64,000 bases of DNA from Diphasiastrum complanatum (GCA_029204225.1 CM055106.1:20641285-20705284), one strand, 5' to 3'. Counted from the first letter of the stretch, positions 45,360 through 56,880 are shown. The notes: generated by a model from the letters alone, not told the origin. Numbers and translations are program-made.

Positions 45360-46489
45360 CTTCCTCTCAAATTTAGCTTGATCTATTTACAACTCTCTTT
45401 GCTAGATGAATGTATGATTTAGAAGTGTCTATAAAATCCAGCTACAAACAAGGAACTTTTGAGACTCCAATAGAGAATGATGTCCATGAAGGATCTTTCA
45501 CCACTTCTTAAAGGATCCCTTACAAGATGTTCCATAAATGTGTCTATATACATGTAGCACATTTCAAAAATTATACATCATGCCAAGCCATGGATTCCAA
45601 GACATTTTTTGCACTTGAAGATACATCAATTAAGCTATTAAGTGCATACATAATGTCGCCAAAGACAACTTGCCTTGCTTGATCCATATGATTGAGCCTT
45701 GATGGCTCCATCTTAATACCCAAGTTTCTTTTTGGAGTCCTCGGGTCTTGAGCTTGCTCCTCCACTTGAATTGACTCCAAACCATCAATGATTTGAATAA
45801 GGTGTTGTTCCAAAGGTGCTTTTTCAAGTTTACAGATCTTCCACTCTTGAAAGATCACATTTCCACCATTGACAACTTCTTTGGTGAAAAACATGTAGAT
45901 GCTATAATCTCTACTTGAAGAGCAAAACATTACCATTATTCCTATCATTGAAGTAGGATACTCTTTGGTCCCTAAATTGGAATGATCATGCACAAAGCAT
46001 GTGGACACAAAGATTTCCAAAACAAATGATGTTTCATCTTTTATGACACTATTCAAGCTATTACAAAAATAGTTATCCAATGAAATTGCTTTATCAGCAA
46101 CAAATGTAGATTGAAAAGCATTCAACTTCATTGTAATGTCATATCTACATAAAGTACTAAAGATTATTATTATTAAAGATAAGAAACAAGTCACTTTATG
46201 TCTATTAACACTATCTATGAACATATCAAAGATAGTAGCATTTCCAATGCTTTTCACCGTTGCAAGATGCACACTTGAATGTAAAAATTGCATGCAATTT
46301 GATGACCTAGCCTTTGTCATTGAGGACCTCCTTGGAATAAGCATTTTTGCTTTGACTTGTCCTTTGCCTTTGAACTTGATGCTTGATCCTCCTCCTTGGA
46401 CTCCTTTGCTTGATCCTTCTTAGATCCCATGGTCTCCTTCTTGCCTTTGAATGAGAAACTTGTCTTCTCATCTCCATCTCTTGTACCTC
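45360..46489 (-). pseudogene. Internally deleted Copia element D
   Basis: Directly inside the primer site the minus strand encodes a Lys-rich gag end (TSFSFKGKKETMGSKKDQAK, SKAKDKSKQKC) with the gag N-terminus missing. Further on, in decayed frames, are KSIGNATIFDMFIDSVNRHK and FVHDHSNLGTKEYPTSMIG, then the integrase-to-RT linker GNVIFQEWKICKLE and RTPKRNLGIKMEPSRLNHMD. Protease, integrase core, RT and RNase H are absent. At about 1.1 kb between LTRs, it could only have moved with help from a full-length relative, if at all. Confidence 0.75.
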
Positions 46490-46980
46490 GCTCTGATACC
46501 ATGTGAAAGTATAGTACTTTGGACATTGAATGAGTGCATTTAATTCCTCACAAGAGTGATTGATTGATTGATCATACAAACAATGCAAACTAGACACTAG
46601 ATTTTGAGATCTAGATCAACAAATTAGCATCTATCAATCAAGAGCAACCTTTAATCATTAAAAACACAAAGTACAGTCTACTCACGTGTAGAAAAATACA
46701 TAGTATGACCTGTAGACCGAAAACAAAGTACAAATGACTTTAATCTTGCTTGGATCCAAAAAAAACAAGTACATAGAGTAGAAACTTGATTCTTGCCAAA
46801 TAAGCTCTCAATGATAATTTAAGTGCTTACTATGGAGAGTCTCCTACATACAAAAGCCTCTTCCTTTGTAAAGTTAAGTGAATTCCCAGCATGTAATAAG
46901 GAAGTCAACTTGGATTTCTTGCCCTAATTTGCCAACCTAGCCTCATTCCTAGAGTCATGCCAAGTATGTGGCTAGTAGGT
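46490..46980 (-). mobile_element. Primer site and truncated 5' LTR of Copia element D
   Basis: The primer site (minus TGGTATCAGAGC, 46490-46501) is exact. The LTR starts TGTGAAAGTATAGTAC at 46502 and matches the 3' LTR to GTGGCTAGTAGGT at 46980, where it is cut. Fifty bases further inverted repeat arm B starts. CACGTG lies at 46683-46688. Confidence 0.88.
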
Positions 46981-47030
46981 GAGTGGGATAGTGTCGAGAA
47001 AAAGACTGCCAACCTTTGATGAACTCACAA

Positions 47031-48319
47031 AGATCTTGATGCATGAGAAGCAAAGACGAGAAATGGTGAAGGCTCGATGTCAAAACACTATGATCAGCAC
47101 TTGCAACACACCATAAATAAGGCAAGGGCAAGGGCAAGAAAAAGTCCAAATTAACAACAATACACCAAGGCCCATGAGGATGATGGGTCATCCAAAAAGA
47201 CCAAAAAGAAGAAAAAATGTTTCCTTTGTGACAAAAAGTGCCACTGGAAGGGTGAATGCCAAAAATATGTGGCGAAATTAGACAAAGGAAAGCCAAACCA
47301 AGCATCTAACCTTGTTGATGAAGGTGAAGGTGAAGTTGAAGATTCTAGCATCTTCGTATTAGCATTGTTAACTAATCAGGAAGATCAAACTTGGTATATT
47401 GATTTGGGAGCCACTAGACACACGACAGGTAACAAGGATTGGTTCAATTTAGTTTGAAGGAACTAGATAATGGAACATCTGTTTCTCAAGCAAATGGTGA
47501 CGTGTGCAAGATCAAGGACATTGGCATAGTTCCTATCCAACTATTTGATAGAAAAAGCAAAATGATCAACAAGGTACTTTATGTGCCAGGTTCAAAGAAA
47601 AACTACTTTCAGTTGGAGTTAAAACTGATAAAAAATTCAAAGTAGAGTTTGCACATGATCATTGCTTTGTGAAGGATATGAACTAAAAGTTCAAATTCAT
47701 TGTGGATGGTACAAGCCTGAAGCCCAAAATGAAATTATATAGGTCGAATGCTACAATCAAAGGGCAATATGGACTCATCTCATCCATTCAATCGGGTCTA
47801 ATCTACGACATAAGAAACTCGCTCAATTAACCTTGGTAGCCTTAGCTTGATGAGAAAACTGGAGATGGTAATGGGATAGCCCATAATGGAAGATCATTTG
47901 AAGATGATATATGAATCATGTGTATATAGGAAGTGACATCTTGAGAAATTCAAGTGTGGTGGAGTTGCAAGGGCAAAGAGGATATTGGATTTAATCCACA
48001 CTAATCTATGCAGGCGAGGACAATTTACTACTTCATCACCTTTATAGATGATAATATGTCTCGTAAGATGTTTATTTTTTTTTAGAAATAGAAATATGAT
48101 ACTTTTGCCACTTTTAAGAGTTTCAAGAAAATGGCCAAAAACCAAACAAGTAGGCATATTAAGAAAGCTGAGTGCAAGAATCGAACGATCGTGGCTGAGA
48201 GCTCTAGAGATATGCTTGCTGAAACTATTTTAAAAGGGCTTTTGGTTAGAAGCATTGTTAGCCGAATGATTGACATAAAAAATCAGCTTGATTTTTGTAC
48301 TAATTCTATTATTTTATAG
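47031..48319 (+). pseudogene. Copia fragment in inverted repeat arm B
   Basis: Reads LMHEKQRREMVKARCQNTMI, the knuckle-like CHWKGECQKYVAKLDKGKPN, an acidic region and WYIDLGATRHTTGN, then SVSQANGDVCKIKDIGIVPI and LYVPGSKKN; near 48131 ECKNRTIVAESSRDMLAETI. It is the inverted twin of 34814-36100, with the same DLG in place of DSG. Stops interrupt it at 47457 and 47645. Confidence 0.78.
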
Positions 48320-49943
48320 AAATTGGCATGTAAAGTTGGCATGTAAAGTTGCACAATTTTGATTTAAAAATGACAAAATTTTGCCAACAAGTAGGGATCC
48401 CAGCCTGCCCATATTGAGGCTAGAAAAAAATTGCGGCCTTAGAATTGACCCTTAAGATTTTTTGACACCCATAGGACAGTAATGAAAATTTTCGGCTACT
48501 ATGCCATTATCTACAATGTACCAAATTTTTTGATAGTAATATAAAACCTTAGTACTGTGTTTTCAGGTCTGTTGCTCAGTGGGGAAGGGGGCTCAATCAC
48601 CACGTATTATAGCTTCAAATGTCAAAACTCAACAAAGTTTAATAGCAAGGTAAAGGGGCCCATAAAGTGCAAAATCAAAAAGGGGACTAATGGCAAGTCT
48701 AAAGAGTAAGACATAGCTTGAAGGCCAATGGGCCATTAACCCAAAGGCTAAGTAAAAATAGTCATGCAACACCTAGGGTGCCACCCTAGTAAGGCACATG
48801 TAAAAAGGCCAAATCACCCTTAAATCATCATATATATATATGTACGCATTTTGTCCTCCTACTCCTCTGCTGATAAGAGCTCTGAATCCTTTGTCATGGC
48901 ATTCGAGATGATGCATAGTATAATTACAAATCCTCCAAGGTTGCATGTAACATGTGGGTTAAGCTTTAGATCTTGAAGCCGCTGTCGCGAGGAGAAAAGA
49001 CACGGACTCCTGCTATGGACAAGGAACATAACGCTGCAATAGAGGCGAAGGCGGCGTCTGAATGTGAACCTTGTGACGAATATCAGACGACTCAGGAATG
49101 CGGTCGGAAGAGGAGACCGTAATGAACAACAAGAGAGCTTGCAGAAGCAGCAACAACAAATATGGGTACCGCCAAGTAGCCAAGTGATCGTATGTTACGA
49201 ACAACTCCACATCATCATCTTTGCACAAATTTCCAACAACCCAATTTGACTTTTCAGCTTATATGCAAAGCAATCAGAATTGGTGAGAGTAGAACAAGAG
49301 AGAACCACAGCAGTTGGAACTTTTGATGCTTGTGTCTGAAACAGTTTTTTACATATTCTGGTCCTCCTCCTCTGCTGCTGCTGGCTGTCGAAATCGTTTA
49401 TGTTTTTCTACTCACCATTATATTGATTTTGAAGATCCTGGGCTATGCTAGCAAACAACAACAGGTACCAGTTTTCTTTTTTTTGTCGTACTTTTCAAGC
49501 TAATGATGCATGCAAGCAGCTGCATCCTCACCGGATGCAGTGCTAGCTATATTATTGATCAACTCTGATCTGAGTACTTTATCGACTCCACAAGGAACAG
49601 AGGGAGACGTAGTGACCGAGACACTTCCCACATCAGCATGCCACGTAGGCTTTTGTGTGAGAATCAACATGCCACGTAGGCTTCACCTGTGTGAGAATAG
49701 GATTCATTTTATCAAAATTGTTGAATGTCCTTATATAGGATGAATAATCGGTCTTCAAACAATATCGAGGTTTTGGTAGTAGCCATTACATTACCCATTG
49801 TCTGTGTACTCATACGATGCGGATTGAAGGTTTTTTATTATTTCTAGAATATTCTCGCCTCTTCGTTTACTTCCCCATGATATGAATCTACCTTGATCAA
49901 GTCAGTCATAATTAGCAGATTAACCTGCACCTCAGTGTCATAA
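47031..49943. repeat. Inverted repeat arm B (partner at 33120-36100)
   Basis: It matches arm A in reverse complement from AAAGATCTTGATGCATGAG to TAACCTGCACCTCAGTGTCA. Differences include a shorter AT tract near 48830, a replaced block at 49235-49265, and at 49595-49690 a segment with two copies of CATGCCACGTAGGCTT where arm A has a splice-donor-like site and exon sequence. Candidate exons in arm B keep the CECGRKRRP-type reading past a position that is a stop in arm A. About 10.9 kb separate the arms. Confidence 0.85.
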
Positions 49944-50502
49944 AATAATTTTTGTAAAGAAAACTATTGCGGTTAAAATTTTAGGATATGGACTAGTGAA
50001 TTCCATGCTCAGATCATCTCATTTTGCAGTGTATGTTGCTTACGTTGATCTGAGTAAGCATGCAAACTATGAGCTATTGGATCCATACGAAAGAAGGGGG
50101 TGCATGATTCTAAGTTGCAACTTTCATTGAAAAAAATATCGGAAGCGGTACTTTGTAAATATTTTTATTTAATATACAAAATTTTATTGTGTGTCTATAG
50201 CCTACTGGCTTGTATAAATTTGCATGCTTTTTGAAATTTTTTATAATCCGTCGATTTTGTATTATGACGAATTTGGATTCTTCTATAAAACCATTGGAGA
50301 AGTTGCAGTATATAGCTCTTTTTTGTGCTAGTCCCGCCATGTTGTGTACTTTTATGGAATGCTGCTCTTGCTTGCCAATGAGATTTTTCCATTCCTTGTG
50401 ATGACCATATGCTAAGACTTCCACTATTTCTTGCAAAGAATGTCGAATGATGTCGTAATATGTGCTGCATGTCATAAAAACATAATCTAAATCATTATTT
50501 TG
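49944..50502. other. Stretch between arm B and the CID7-like fragment, no gene recognised
   Basis: This 560-bp stretch has no counterpart between arm A and the CID7-like gene. The minus strand has an open piece (GQNNDLDYVFMTCSTYYDII and WKNLIGKQEQHSIKVHNMAG), which I do not recognise. It ends at CCAG next to GTAAGG, which happens to look like an exon-intron border. Confidence 0.35.
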
Positions 50503-50760
50503 ACCAGGTAAGGCAAGCCAATGATGTAGGCAACAAAGTAGTTGCACACGAACTAATTGCGAAAGGTAGTTGGCACAATGAGAAAATGAAAGAGGCTCAC
50601 ACTAAAGTTGTAGAGGCCATCTTTCAACAAAGAAGCTCGCTTGCATGTAGGCAAAGGCATCCAACACTACTGCATGTAGACGAAGGCATCCAACACTACT
50701 CGATTTGCACGGCCTGCATGTGAATGAAGCCATTTTGATAGTGAAGCATGAAAATAATGA
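50503..50760 (+). pseudogene. Fragment of the CID7-like gene (DUF1771 region), inverted copy
   Basis: The plus strand reads QANDVGNKVVAHELIAKGSW and similar residues of the DUF1771 part and then the LDLHGLHVNEAILIVK start of the Smr domain, matching 32460-32705 in reverse. A 29-bp tandem duplication (TGCATGTAGGCAAAGGCATC at 50642, again at 50671) lies in the middle. It is in the order expected if the inverted duplication once included the gene. Confidence 0.88.
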
Positions 50761-50779
50761 CAAGACAACAGCCGTGTTG

Positions 50780-50963
50780 TCCAATGCACCAAACTCTGCT
50801 AAATTCGGACTTACTACTAAAAAGTTATGCCATTTTTAGTGTGGAATCAAAATGAGGTCTCAAAAAGTTACGTTACATAGATTTTAAATTTGAGTGTTTT
50901 GCTTGGTCCATTTGTAAGAAAAAATCGAGAAAAAATATAAAAAGAATCTAATGAGATATGAGA
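50780..50963 (+). mobile_element. CATTAGAGG inverted-repeat element, copy 4 (partial)
   Basis: From TCCAATGCACCAAACTC through AAAAGTTATGCCATTTTTAG and AAAAAGTTACGTTACATAG it matches the right part of copy 1. Then the sequence jumps from AAAAAGAAT directly to CTAATG, so the end is preserved but about 40 bases before it are deleted. To its right is Copia RNase H sequence, into which it was inserted. Confidence 0.78.
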
Positions 50964-51369
50964 TTTCCTCCAAAAAAGATAGTAAATGACTTGTGGACTT
51001 TCGATCCATCTTGTCACTTGCAAAGTCTGAATTCGAGTAGCCAATAATAGATAAATCTTCACTCTTTTAAAGTAAATCATAATCATGTGATGAAGATATA
51101 TACCTTAGCATCCTCTTGGCCATCTTCCAATGTTGGATCTTTGGATCTTGCATAGATTGGCTCAACTTGTGCACACAATAGCTCAAGTCGGGCCTAGTGA
51201 TGGTAAGCCATATCAAGGAGCCAATAAGACTCCTAAAAAGTGTGATGTCCTCGAAGGATCTTTCATCACCTTTATTATGATCTTTTACAATGTGCTCCAT
51301 AGGTGTGTCAATGCCCTTACAACCTTCCATATGTAATTTTTTCAACATAGCAAGAGCATATCTAGATTG

Positions 51370-51372
<3 letters not shown>
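50964..51372 (-). pseudogene. Copia fragment: RT thumb and RNase H start
   Basis: The minus strand reads SRYALAMLKKLHMEGCKGID, TPMEHIVKDHNKGDERSFED, SLIGSLIWLTITRPDLSYCV and KRMLRYISSSHDYDLL, then a stop and, in another frame, SEDLSIIGYSNSDFASDKMD, the start of RNase H. It is cut on the left by the CATTAGAGG copy 4 and on the right by the CT tract at 51375. Confidence 0.88.
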
Positions 51373-51374
<2 letters not shown>

Positions 51375-51431
<57 letters not shown>

Positions 51432-51477
51432 ACTCATGCACGCGCGCGCACACACATACACATCTTTCACTCTCCAA

Positions 51478-51508
<31 letters not shown>

Positions 51509-51509
51509 T
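51375..51509 (+). repeat. (CT)n then (CA)n microsatellites
   Basis: A pure CT run at 51375-51427 (about 26 units), a GCGCGCGCACACAC stretch, and a CA run at about 51486-51508. The following 150 bases remain rich in TCTCACACA phrases. The tract directly abuts the Copia fragment. Confidence 0.95.
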
Positions 51510-51706
51510 CTTTCACTCTCCAATATCCAATCTCTCTTTCTTTCTCACACACTCTTTCATATCTCCTTTTCATTTTTCACACATTCAAAAGTTAGCTTCT
51601 CCCTCTCATTCTCTCACACATCTCACACACACACACTCTTTTCATTTTTCATATTTCATATCTTTCCAAGTTCTTTTCGCAACTTCATATCTTTCTCTCA
51701 ATAGTC

Positions 51707-52395
51707 ATGTCTGGCGGTAGCGGTAGCAGAGCATCAAGGAGGAGGACAAGATCCTCTTCTGGTGGAAGAGGACAAGCCTCGCGATCAGATTCCGATCGAG
51801 TGCAAGATTTTTATACTATGCTATCTCTCGAGGAAAGGCAAAGGATGAAAGCCCTTTGTCTTTTCGAAGAAGAATCTGATCAACAAGACCAAGGATTTGT
51901 TTCGACGAAGATGCCGTCAGATGAATCCACAAATATTTTCTATGACCTTGATGAGGACAGCTCCATTATCATGGACATTAGAGGTAAGGTCATCATCAAT
52001 AGATCGACCTTACTCTTAAATACTTTGGTCACGGTTTGTTTAACCCGTGGGAGCAACAAAACCAAGGGGACAAAGACAATATACTTGATATATTGTACTG
52101 TGAGTTTCCACAACCAAATCGATTTAATGACAAATGGGCGAAGATGAATATGTGTACGCATGTTCATCATAAGCACCAATCATTAAGACGATTATGTATT
52201 AAAGGCAAGAAGAGGCCAGGATGGGCATCTAAATAAGATTGGAAAAAAGTTATTTATGAATCCAAGCATCCTGATCTCGAGCGTTTTAAGCAACAAAGAG
52301 ACACAACAAAATCAAGGCTTAATCTTTTAGGCCAATCTCATCTTGGATCGGGAGGCAAGACTAATATGCACGTCCAATTTGTAAGCAATTCTCTT
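51707..52395 (+). pseudogene. Plant CACTA-type (Ptta/En/Spm) transposase fragment
   Basis: A first frame (51707-52147) begins MSGGSGSRASRRRTRSSSGG and has a charged N-terminal part (SLEERQRMKALCLFEEESDQ). Beyond a frameshift near 52110 the reading continues with RFNDKWAKMNMCTHVHHKHQ, a block resembling the Transposase_24 family (KKRPGWASK, DWKKVIYESKHPDLERFKQQ, LNLLGQSHLGSGG). That protein is encoded next to the transposase in plant CACTA elements. A stop codon (TAA) interrupts at 52234. An LTR truncates it near 52396. No CACTA ends were found nearby. The upstream CT/CA-rich region could have been its leader. Confidence 0.6.
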
Positions 52396-52396
52396 T

Positions 52397-52655
52397 TGCC
52401 CTAATGTGAAAACCCTAGCCTAGATCCAAGAGTCATGCTTGGTAGGTACAAATCTCATCATAAATCATGGTCTAGATCCTACAAAGTAGGAATCACTAGC
52501 AAATAGACACAACCACTCCTCTTGACTCGTGGTAACCTACTTTAGGTGTGTATGTACAAGTGGCACTTTGGCCATTCAAGTAACCAACAAACAATATTGA
52601 CAAAATATACAATATTCTACATGGCTAGAGTTGCCAATGTAGGCAATTTTTCACA
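52397..52655 (-). mobile_element. Truncated Copia LTR (D-like family)
   Basis: Almost identical to 5493-5757 over its whole length (TGTGAAAACCCTAGCCTAGA to GGCAATTTTTCACA) apart from a 9-base deletion and scattered changes. The two copies at 5.5 and 52.4 kb are more alike than either is to the LTRs of element D, so they form a subfamily. Confidence 0.85.
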
Positions 52656-52671
52656 AAAAACTAACAAACAC

Positions 52672-52834
<163 letters not shown>

Positions 52835-53141
52835 GGGGATCTATTATATGTTAACTACACGATATATACGCTTTAAAAAATCATGGAATGGGTTCTCCCT
52901 TATGATACCAAACTGATTAAAATACTTTACCTTTCCAAACTTGGAAATGGGACCCCTTATATATATATATTTTTTAAATAGTCTTGTTTCCTTTGGACGG
53001 CTATGATCTGTGCACATCATAGGTATGCAATCGGACGGTGAGCATCTTCAAACACTCAATGCATCTAGGTGTACTAAATTCCCTATATAAGAGAAGATTA
53101 CACAGACCTAAATCACATTCTTCCTTCCTTCTCTCTATCCT

Positions 53142-53278
<137 letters not shown>

Positions 53279-53478
53279 GTGCATCCCCTACTACGACCTG
53301 CCAGAAGTTGGATGATAGTTGCTCATGAAGGATATTAGAAGAATACTAGTGTGAAGTAAACTACAAAGAAAGGTAAAATTATGAACAATCATGAGACCTA
53401 CAAAGGTGCTGACTACCTCGTTGATGGTCTTTGATAATGATAAGTATTGAGTATATGAGAATGGTAATGGACGTGTAC

Positions 53479-53698
53479 GTATGTACGAGTACTATCACTG
53501 CATGTGATGGCATATAGCTATGACTGCTAACGCTTCTATGAAGCATTGATGGTAATGATAACTATGAGCACTATGATTACCATTGCATGTATGTATGAGT
53601 ACTATCTCTGCATGTGATGGCATATAACTATGACAGCTAACGCTTCTATGAAGCATTGATGGTAATGATAACTATGAGCACTATGATAACCATTGCAA
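53479..53698 (+). repeat. 110-bp tandem duplication
   Basis: Two adjacent 110-bp units start GTATGTACGAGTACTATCAC (53479) and GTATGTATGAGTACTATCTC (53589). They differ at about seven positions. No coding potential. Surrounding sequence 53275-53880 shows no gene. Confidence 0.93.
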
Positions 53699-53879
53699 CT
53701 AATGCCTTCTATTGTTTGCTGGAAGCTCAAGTAAGGAGATGATATACTATTATGACGTGATAATACTTTAAACATCTTGTGATGATTTATGCTTAATGAT
53801 TCATTTATTGTTTTGGGAAAGTGATGAGGATTATAAGAATGCTACACATGCGTTAACCTAGTTCTTTCGGTTTGAATAC

Positions 53880-54635
53880 ATTAGTACATATCTCCAAAAA
53901 TTTTTGCAAATAATCTTTGAATGCCGCCTGCATGACTTGCTGGAAAGTGCTTGGGGCATTGCAAAGTCAGAATGGCATCACTTTATAGGCATAAGTTCCC
54001 CATTCTGTGGCGAACGATGTCTTGTGCTGGTCCTGGGGGGCTATTTTCACCTGGTTGTAGCCGTTGAAGCCGTCTAGAAAATTGTAGGCTTCGTCGCCAG
54101 CTACTCTATCGAGGACACTTTTCGTAAATGGTAAAGGAAAATGGTCCTTTTTGGTGACTGCATTAAGCGCCTTCAGATTCACACAGATACGCATTTTGCC
54201 ATTCTTCTTGGGTACTATAACTATCGGCGATACCCATTTCGTGTGCTCAATTTCATAAATGAAATCTGCATCCTTCTGTAACTCTTGCTTGATCAGTTCT
54301 GTATAATTCGGATTGCAGCGGTAGTAACCGCTTACCTTGGGGACTGCTCCGTCCACCAAAGGTATGGTGTGTTGGACTACTGTTGGCGAAATGCCCTTTA
54401 GATCACTATTGCTCCAGGCAAAATAGTCTTTATATTCCACTAATAAGGATTGTAGTCTCTTGAATTGCGTGGGTGTTAACTGCTCTCCCACATGTACTAT
54501 CCTTTCTTCTTCTCCTGGTTCCGCAAGATTCATCGATTGTGTTCGTGCAGGTCCCTCGAAGTCTTGTTCCACTGGTGCTTGACTTTGATCAGGTTCTCGT
54601 TGGGCTTGCGGCATTATGATTACCACGTCGTCCAA
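53880..54635 (-). pseudogene. Gypsy element I: reverse transcriptase N-terminal half
   Basis: The frame 54635-53967 has ERIVHVGEQLTPTQFKRLQS, the RT entry TIPLVDGAVPKVSGYYRCNP, SPIVIVPKKNGKMRICVNLK, ALNAVTKKDHFPLPF, and YAYKVMPF followed by TGA, which replaces the Gly of MPFGLCNAPSTFQ. The reading continues as LCNAPSTFQQVMQAAFKDYL to about 53880, where the element ends before the catalytic YxDD box. No aspartic protease motif was found between gag and RT. Confidence 0.88.
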
Positions 54636-54639
54636 TGTA

Positions 54640-55586
54640 TAATTCTTGAAAGTATTTTGCTTTAGGACTGGACACTCGTTCGCTGTATGATTTTGCGTGC
54701 ATATTGAACACCATACATTTTCTCATCGATGATACTACAGCTAGTTTGGTTCCGGTTGATGTAGAGTTACAGCTATAGTTCCCTGTAAGGCCTTTAGTTT
54801 CTAGTCAAACTGCGCCATAAGTTGCTCCCTCTGTTGTTTGTGTAATTTTGTCATTTGTTCCAACATCAGTTCTATGAATAGAATAGATGTGTTTGATGAT
54901 GATGATGCGATCGAGGGAGTAGGAGTGTGGGTGGAAGAATATTCATCGTCAGATCCCTCATCCTCTTCCCTGATGGCATCTTCCATAGCTTCTTGTAGAG
55001 TAGCGTACTGCTCCCGTCGTTTCAGTTCTCTTCTGATGCTTCATGGTGATCCGGCTAGGAACCACATGATCACCACATGGTCGGGAATCAGGGCTGCATT
55101 GCACTCAGATCGTTCAATATAGTCCTGGACCCTTTCTCATTTTCTCATCTTGACTTTGCTCAGCAGGAGAAATGGGTCTTCCAGGAACTTCCTTGGCTTA
55201 AAGTGCATAATGAGAGCCACTTTAACCGCTTCCCAGGTGGATTTCTCTTCCTCCGACAGGTTAAAAAACCAATCCTGGGCCACTGCAAGTAAAGACATAG
55301 AAAATAGCATCAGCTTCTCTGTAGGTGTCCGTTTGTCGTAGATTTCACAAGCTTGCTCGTAGATCTGGAGGAATCGGATGAGATCTGATGATCCGTCGTA
55401 TTTTGGTATCTCCATCCGTGGTGCTCTCCGAACTGCATGCAAGGGTGCGACAGATACGGGTTGGCCCATTGGATCCATTGGTGCTGGTTTTGGTTCTGCC
55501 TCTTGTTGCACAACTGCTAATCTGGGAAGGTGTGGTGTCTGATTTGCTATCCTTCGTGCTATTGATCGTCCCGATCTCAGATTCAT
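54640..55586 (-). pseudogene. Gypsy element I: Gag
   Basis: From 55586: MNLRSGRSIARRIANQTPHL, then the capsid segment MEIPKYDGSSDLIRFLQIYE, LMLFSMSLLAVAQDWFFNLS and EAVKVALIMHFKPRKF. A TGA after KMRK at about 55137 interrupts it, but the reading goes on: RVQDYIERSECNAALIPDHV, EAMEDAIREEDEGSDDEYSS, a Gln-rich helix and the knuckle WCSICTQNHTANECPV, again with CX2CX3HX4C spacing. It is followed within 60 bases by the RT frame on the same strand. Confidence 0.85.
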
Positions 55587-56862
55587 CTGATGGTGGGTTC
55601 CAAAGTGATTGGATCTTGCTTATATAGTAGAATGCAGTCTGGATCTTCAAAGATTTGTTAGATCTGATCGGCCGGAATGAATTTTAGGCCTTCTACGATG
55701 GTTTTTCCTTGATAACTTTTTACTCCTTGAACTGATTGACTTGAGATTTTGACAGTAGCTGGATCTGATGCAGATCTTTCCACTGATTTGATTTGCAAGG
55801 GTTATCTTGTGTGAGGGCTGGCTATGCGAGGGTTCTTTAGCTGTTTTTCCATGTAAAAAGCTTGATATCTTTCAGATCTCTGGGAAGTAACTCTCGCAAG
55901 CTTCACAGTAGCTGGATCTGGGTCAGATCTCACTATAGAATTCTCTGCGAGATTAACTCTTGCAAGAAGTGAAAATTTCACTGTCTACGAGGGTTCAAAA
56001 TCACTTTTTGTGCTTGATCTTCACCAGATTTTCATACTAACTCTCGCAGGCTTCATCATTGATGTAATTTGACATTTTGAATCGATTGAGAGTGTCTATG
56101 AGAGTTTTTACTGGAAGGATTTGCTGGATCTTCATTTTTTAGTGATTTTTTAGCACTTAAGTCCAATTTTCTACTCACTGGAATCAAACTAACTCTCGCA
56201 AGCTCTTTTGTGTTCTTGCCTCACTGAGATGGAACTTTAGAATCCTCTGCGAGAGTTCTTGATCACTGGAACTGAAAATTTTACTATCTGCGAGGGTTCA
56301 CTGGTACTTTCCCGTCTTTTTTTCACTGAGAACTCTCGCACAGACACTTAATCATAAAACTAACTCTCGCAAGCTTTTTAGTGTCCTGGTCTCACTGAGA
56401 TGGAACTTCAGAGGGCTCTACGAGAGTTCTTATGAAGATTTGAATTTTTTTGGATTTTTTCAAGGGTTTTTTGAATTCTTTATGATTTTTCTCTGAATTT
56501 TACAATCTGCTTGGAACTAACTCTTGCAGGCTTCTATGCAGGTCTGGGAAATTACCCTGGAGCTACTGCCAGTCATGCCAGGGTTAATTTCCACTGATTC
56601 TGAAGATATAAAGATTTGATGAGTTTTTTTTGGCTCTTTTTCCCGCCAAAATACAGATTGGTGTATTTTTTTTTTAGTTTTTTGGATGATTGGTTTGGGT
56701 TTCAAGCCCTTAGAGGTTGTTCAAGGCCTCCTCTACCCTCTCACACCTCCTCCGCTAGCTGTGAACAGTCCAAACACAAAAAAATACAAAAAACTAACTC
56801 TAAACTACTCTAAAAAACAAAAAAATAGCTAAAATGCAACTAAACTAGTTAGTGGAAACCTA
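55587..56862 (-). other. Long untranslated leader of Gypsy element I with repeated CTCTCGCAAGC motifs
   Basis: Between 55840 and 56560 the motif AACTCTCGCAAGCTT or near matches occurs at least six times on the plus strand, and its complement-like TGCGAGAGTT or ACGAGAGTT several times, so both orientations are mixed. TCACTGAGATGGAACTT occurs twice (about 56222 and 56395). No frame is open. The region lies between primer site and gag, so it is the transcript leader; the inverted motifs could fold. Confidence 0.7.
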
Positions 56863-56880
56863 TCCCCAGCAACGACGCCA
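56863..56880 (-). other. Primer binding site of Gypsy element I (Asp tRNA type)
   Basis: On the minus strand TGGCGTCGTTGCTGGGGA is close to the standard TGGCGCCGTTGCCGGGGA, the complement of the 3' end of plant tRNA-Asp, as used by many Athila/Tat-like Gypsy elements. One base separates it from the LTR. Confidence 0.8.

Noticed and set aside
53479-53698. Possible CRISPR-like array
   Set aside because: Only two adjacent units with no spacers, in a plant nuclear context.
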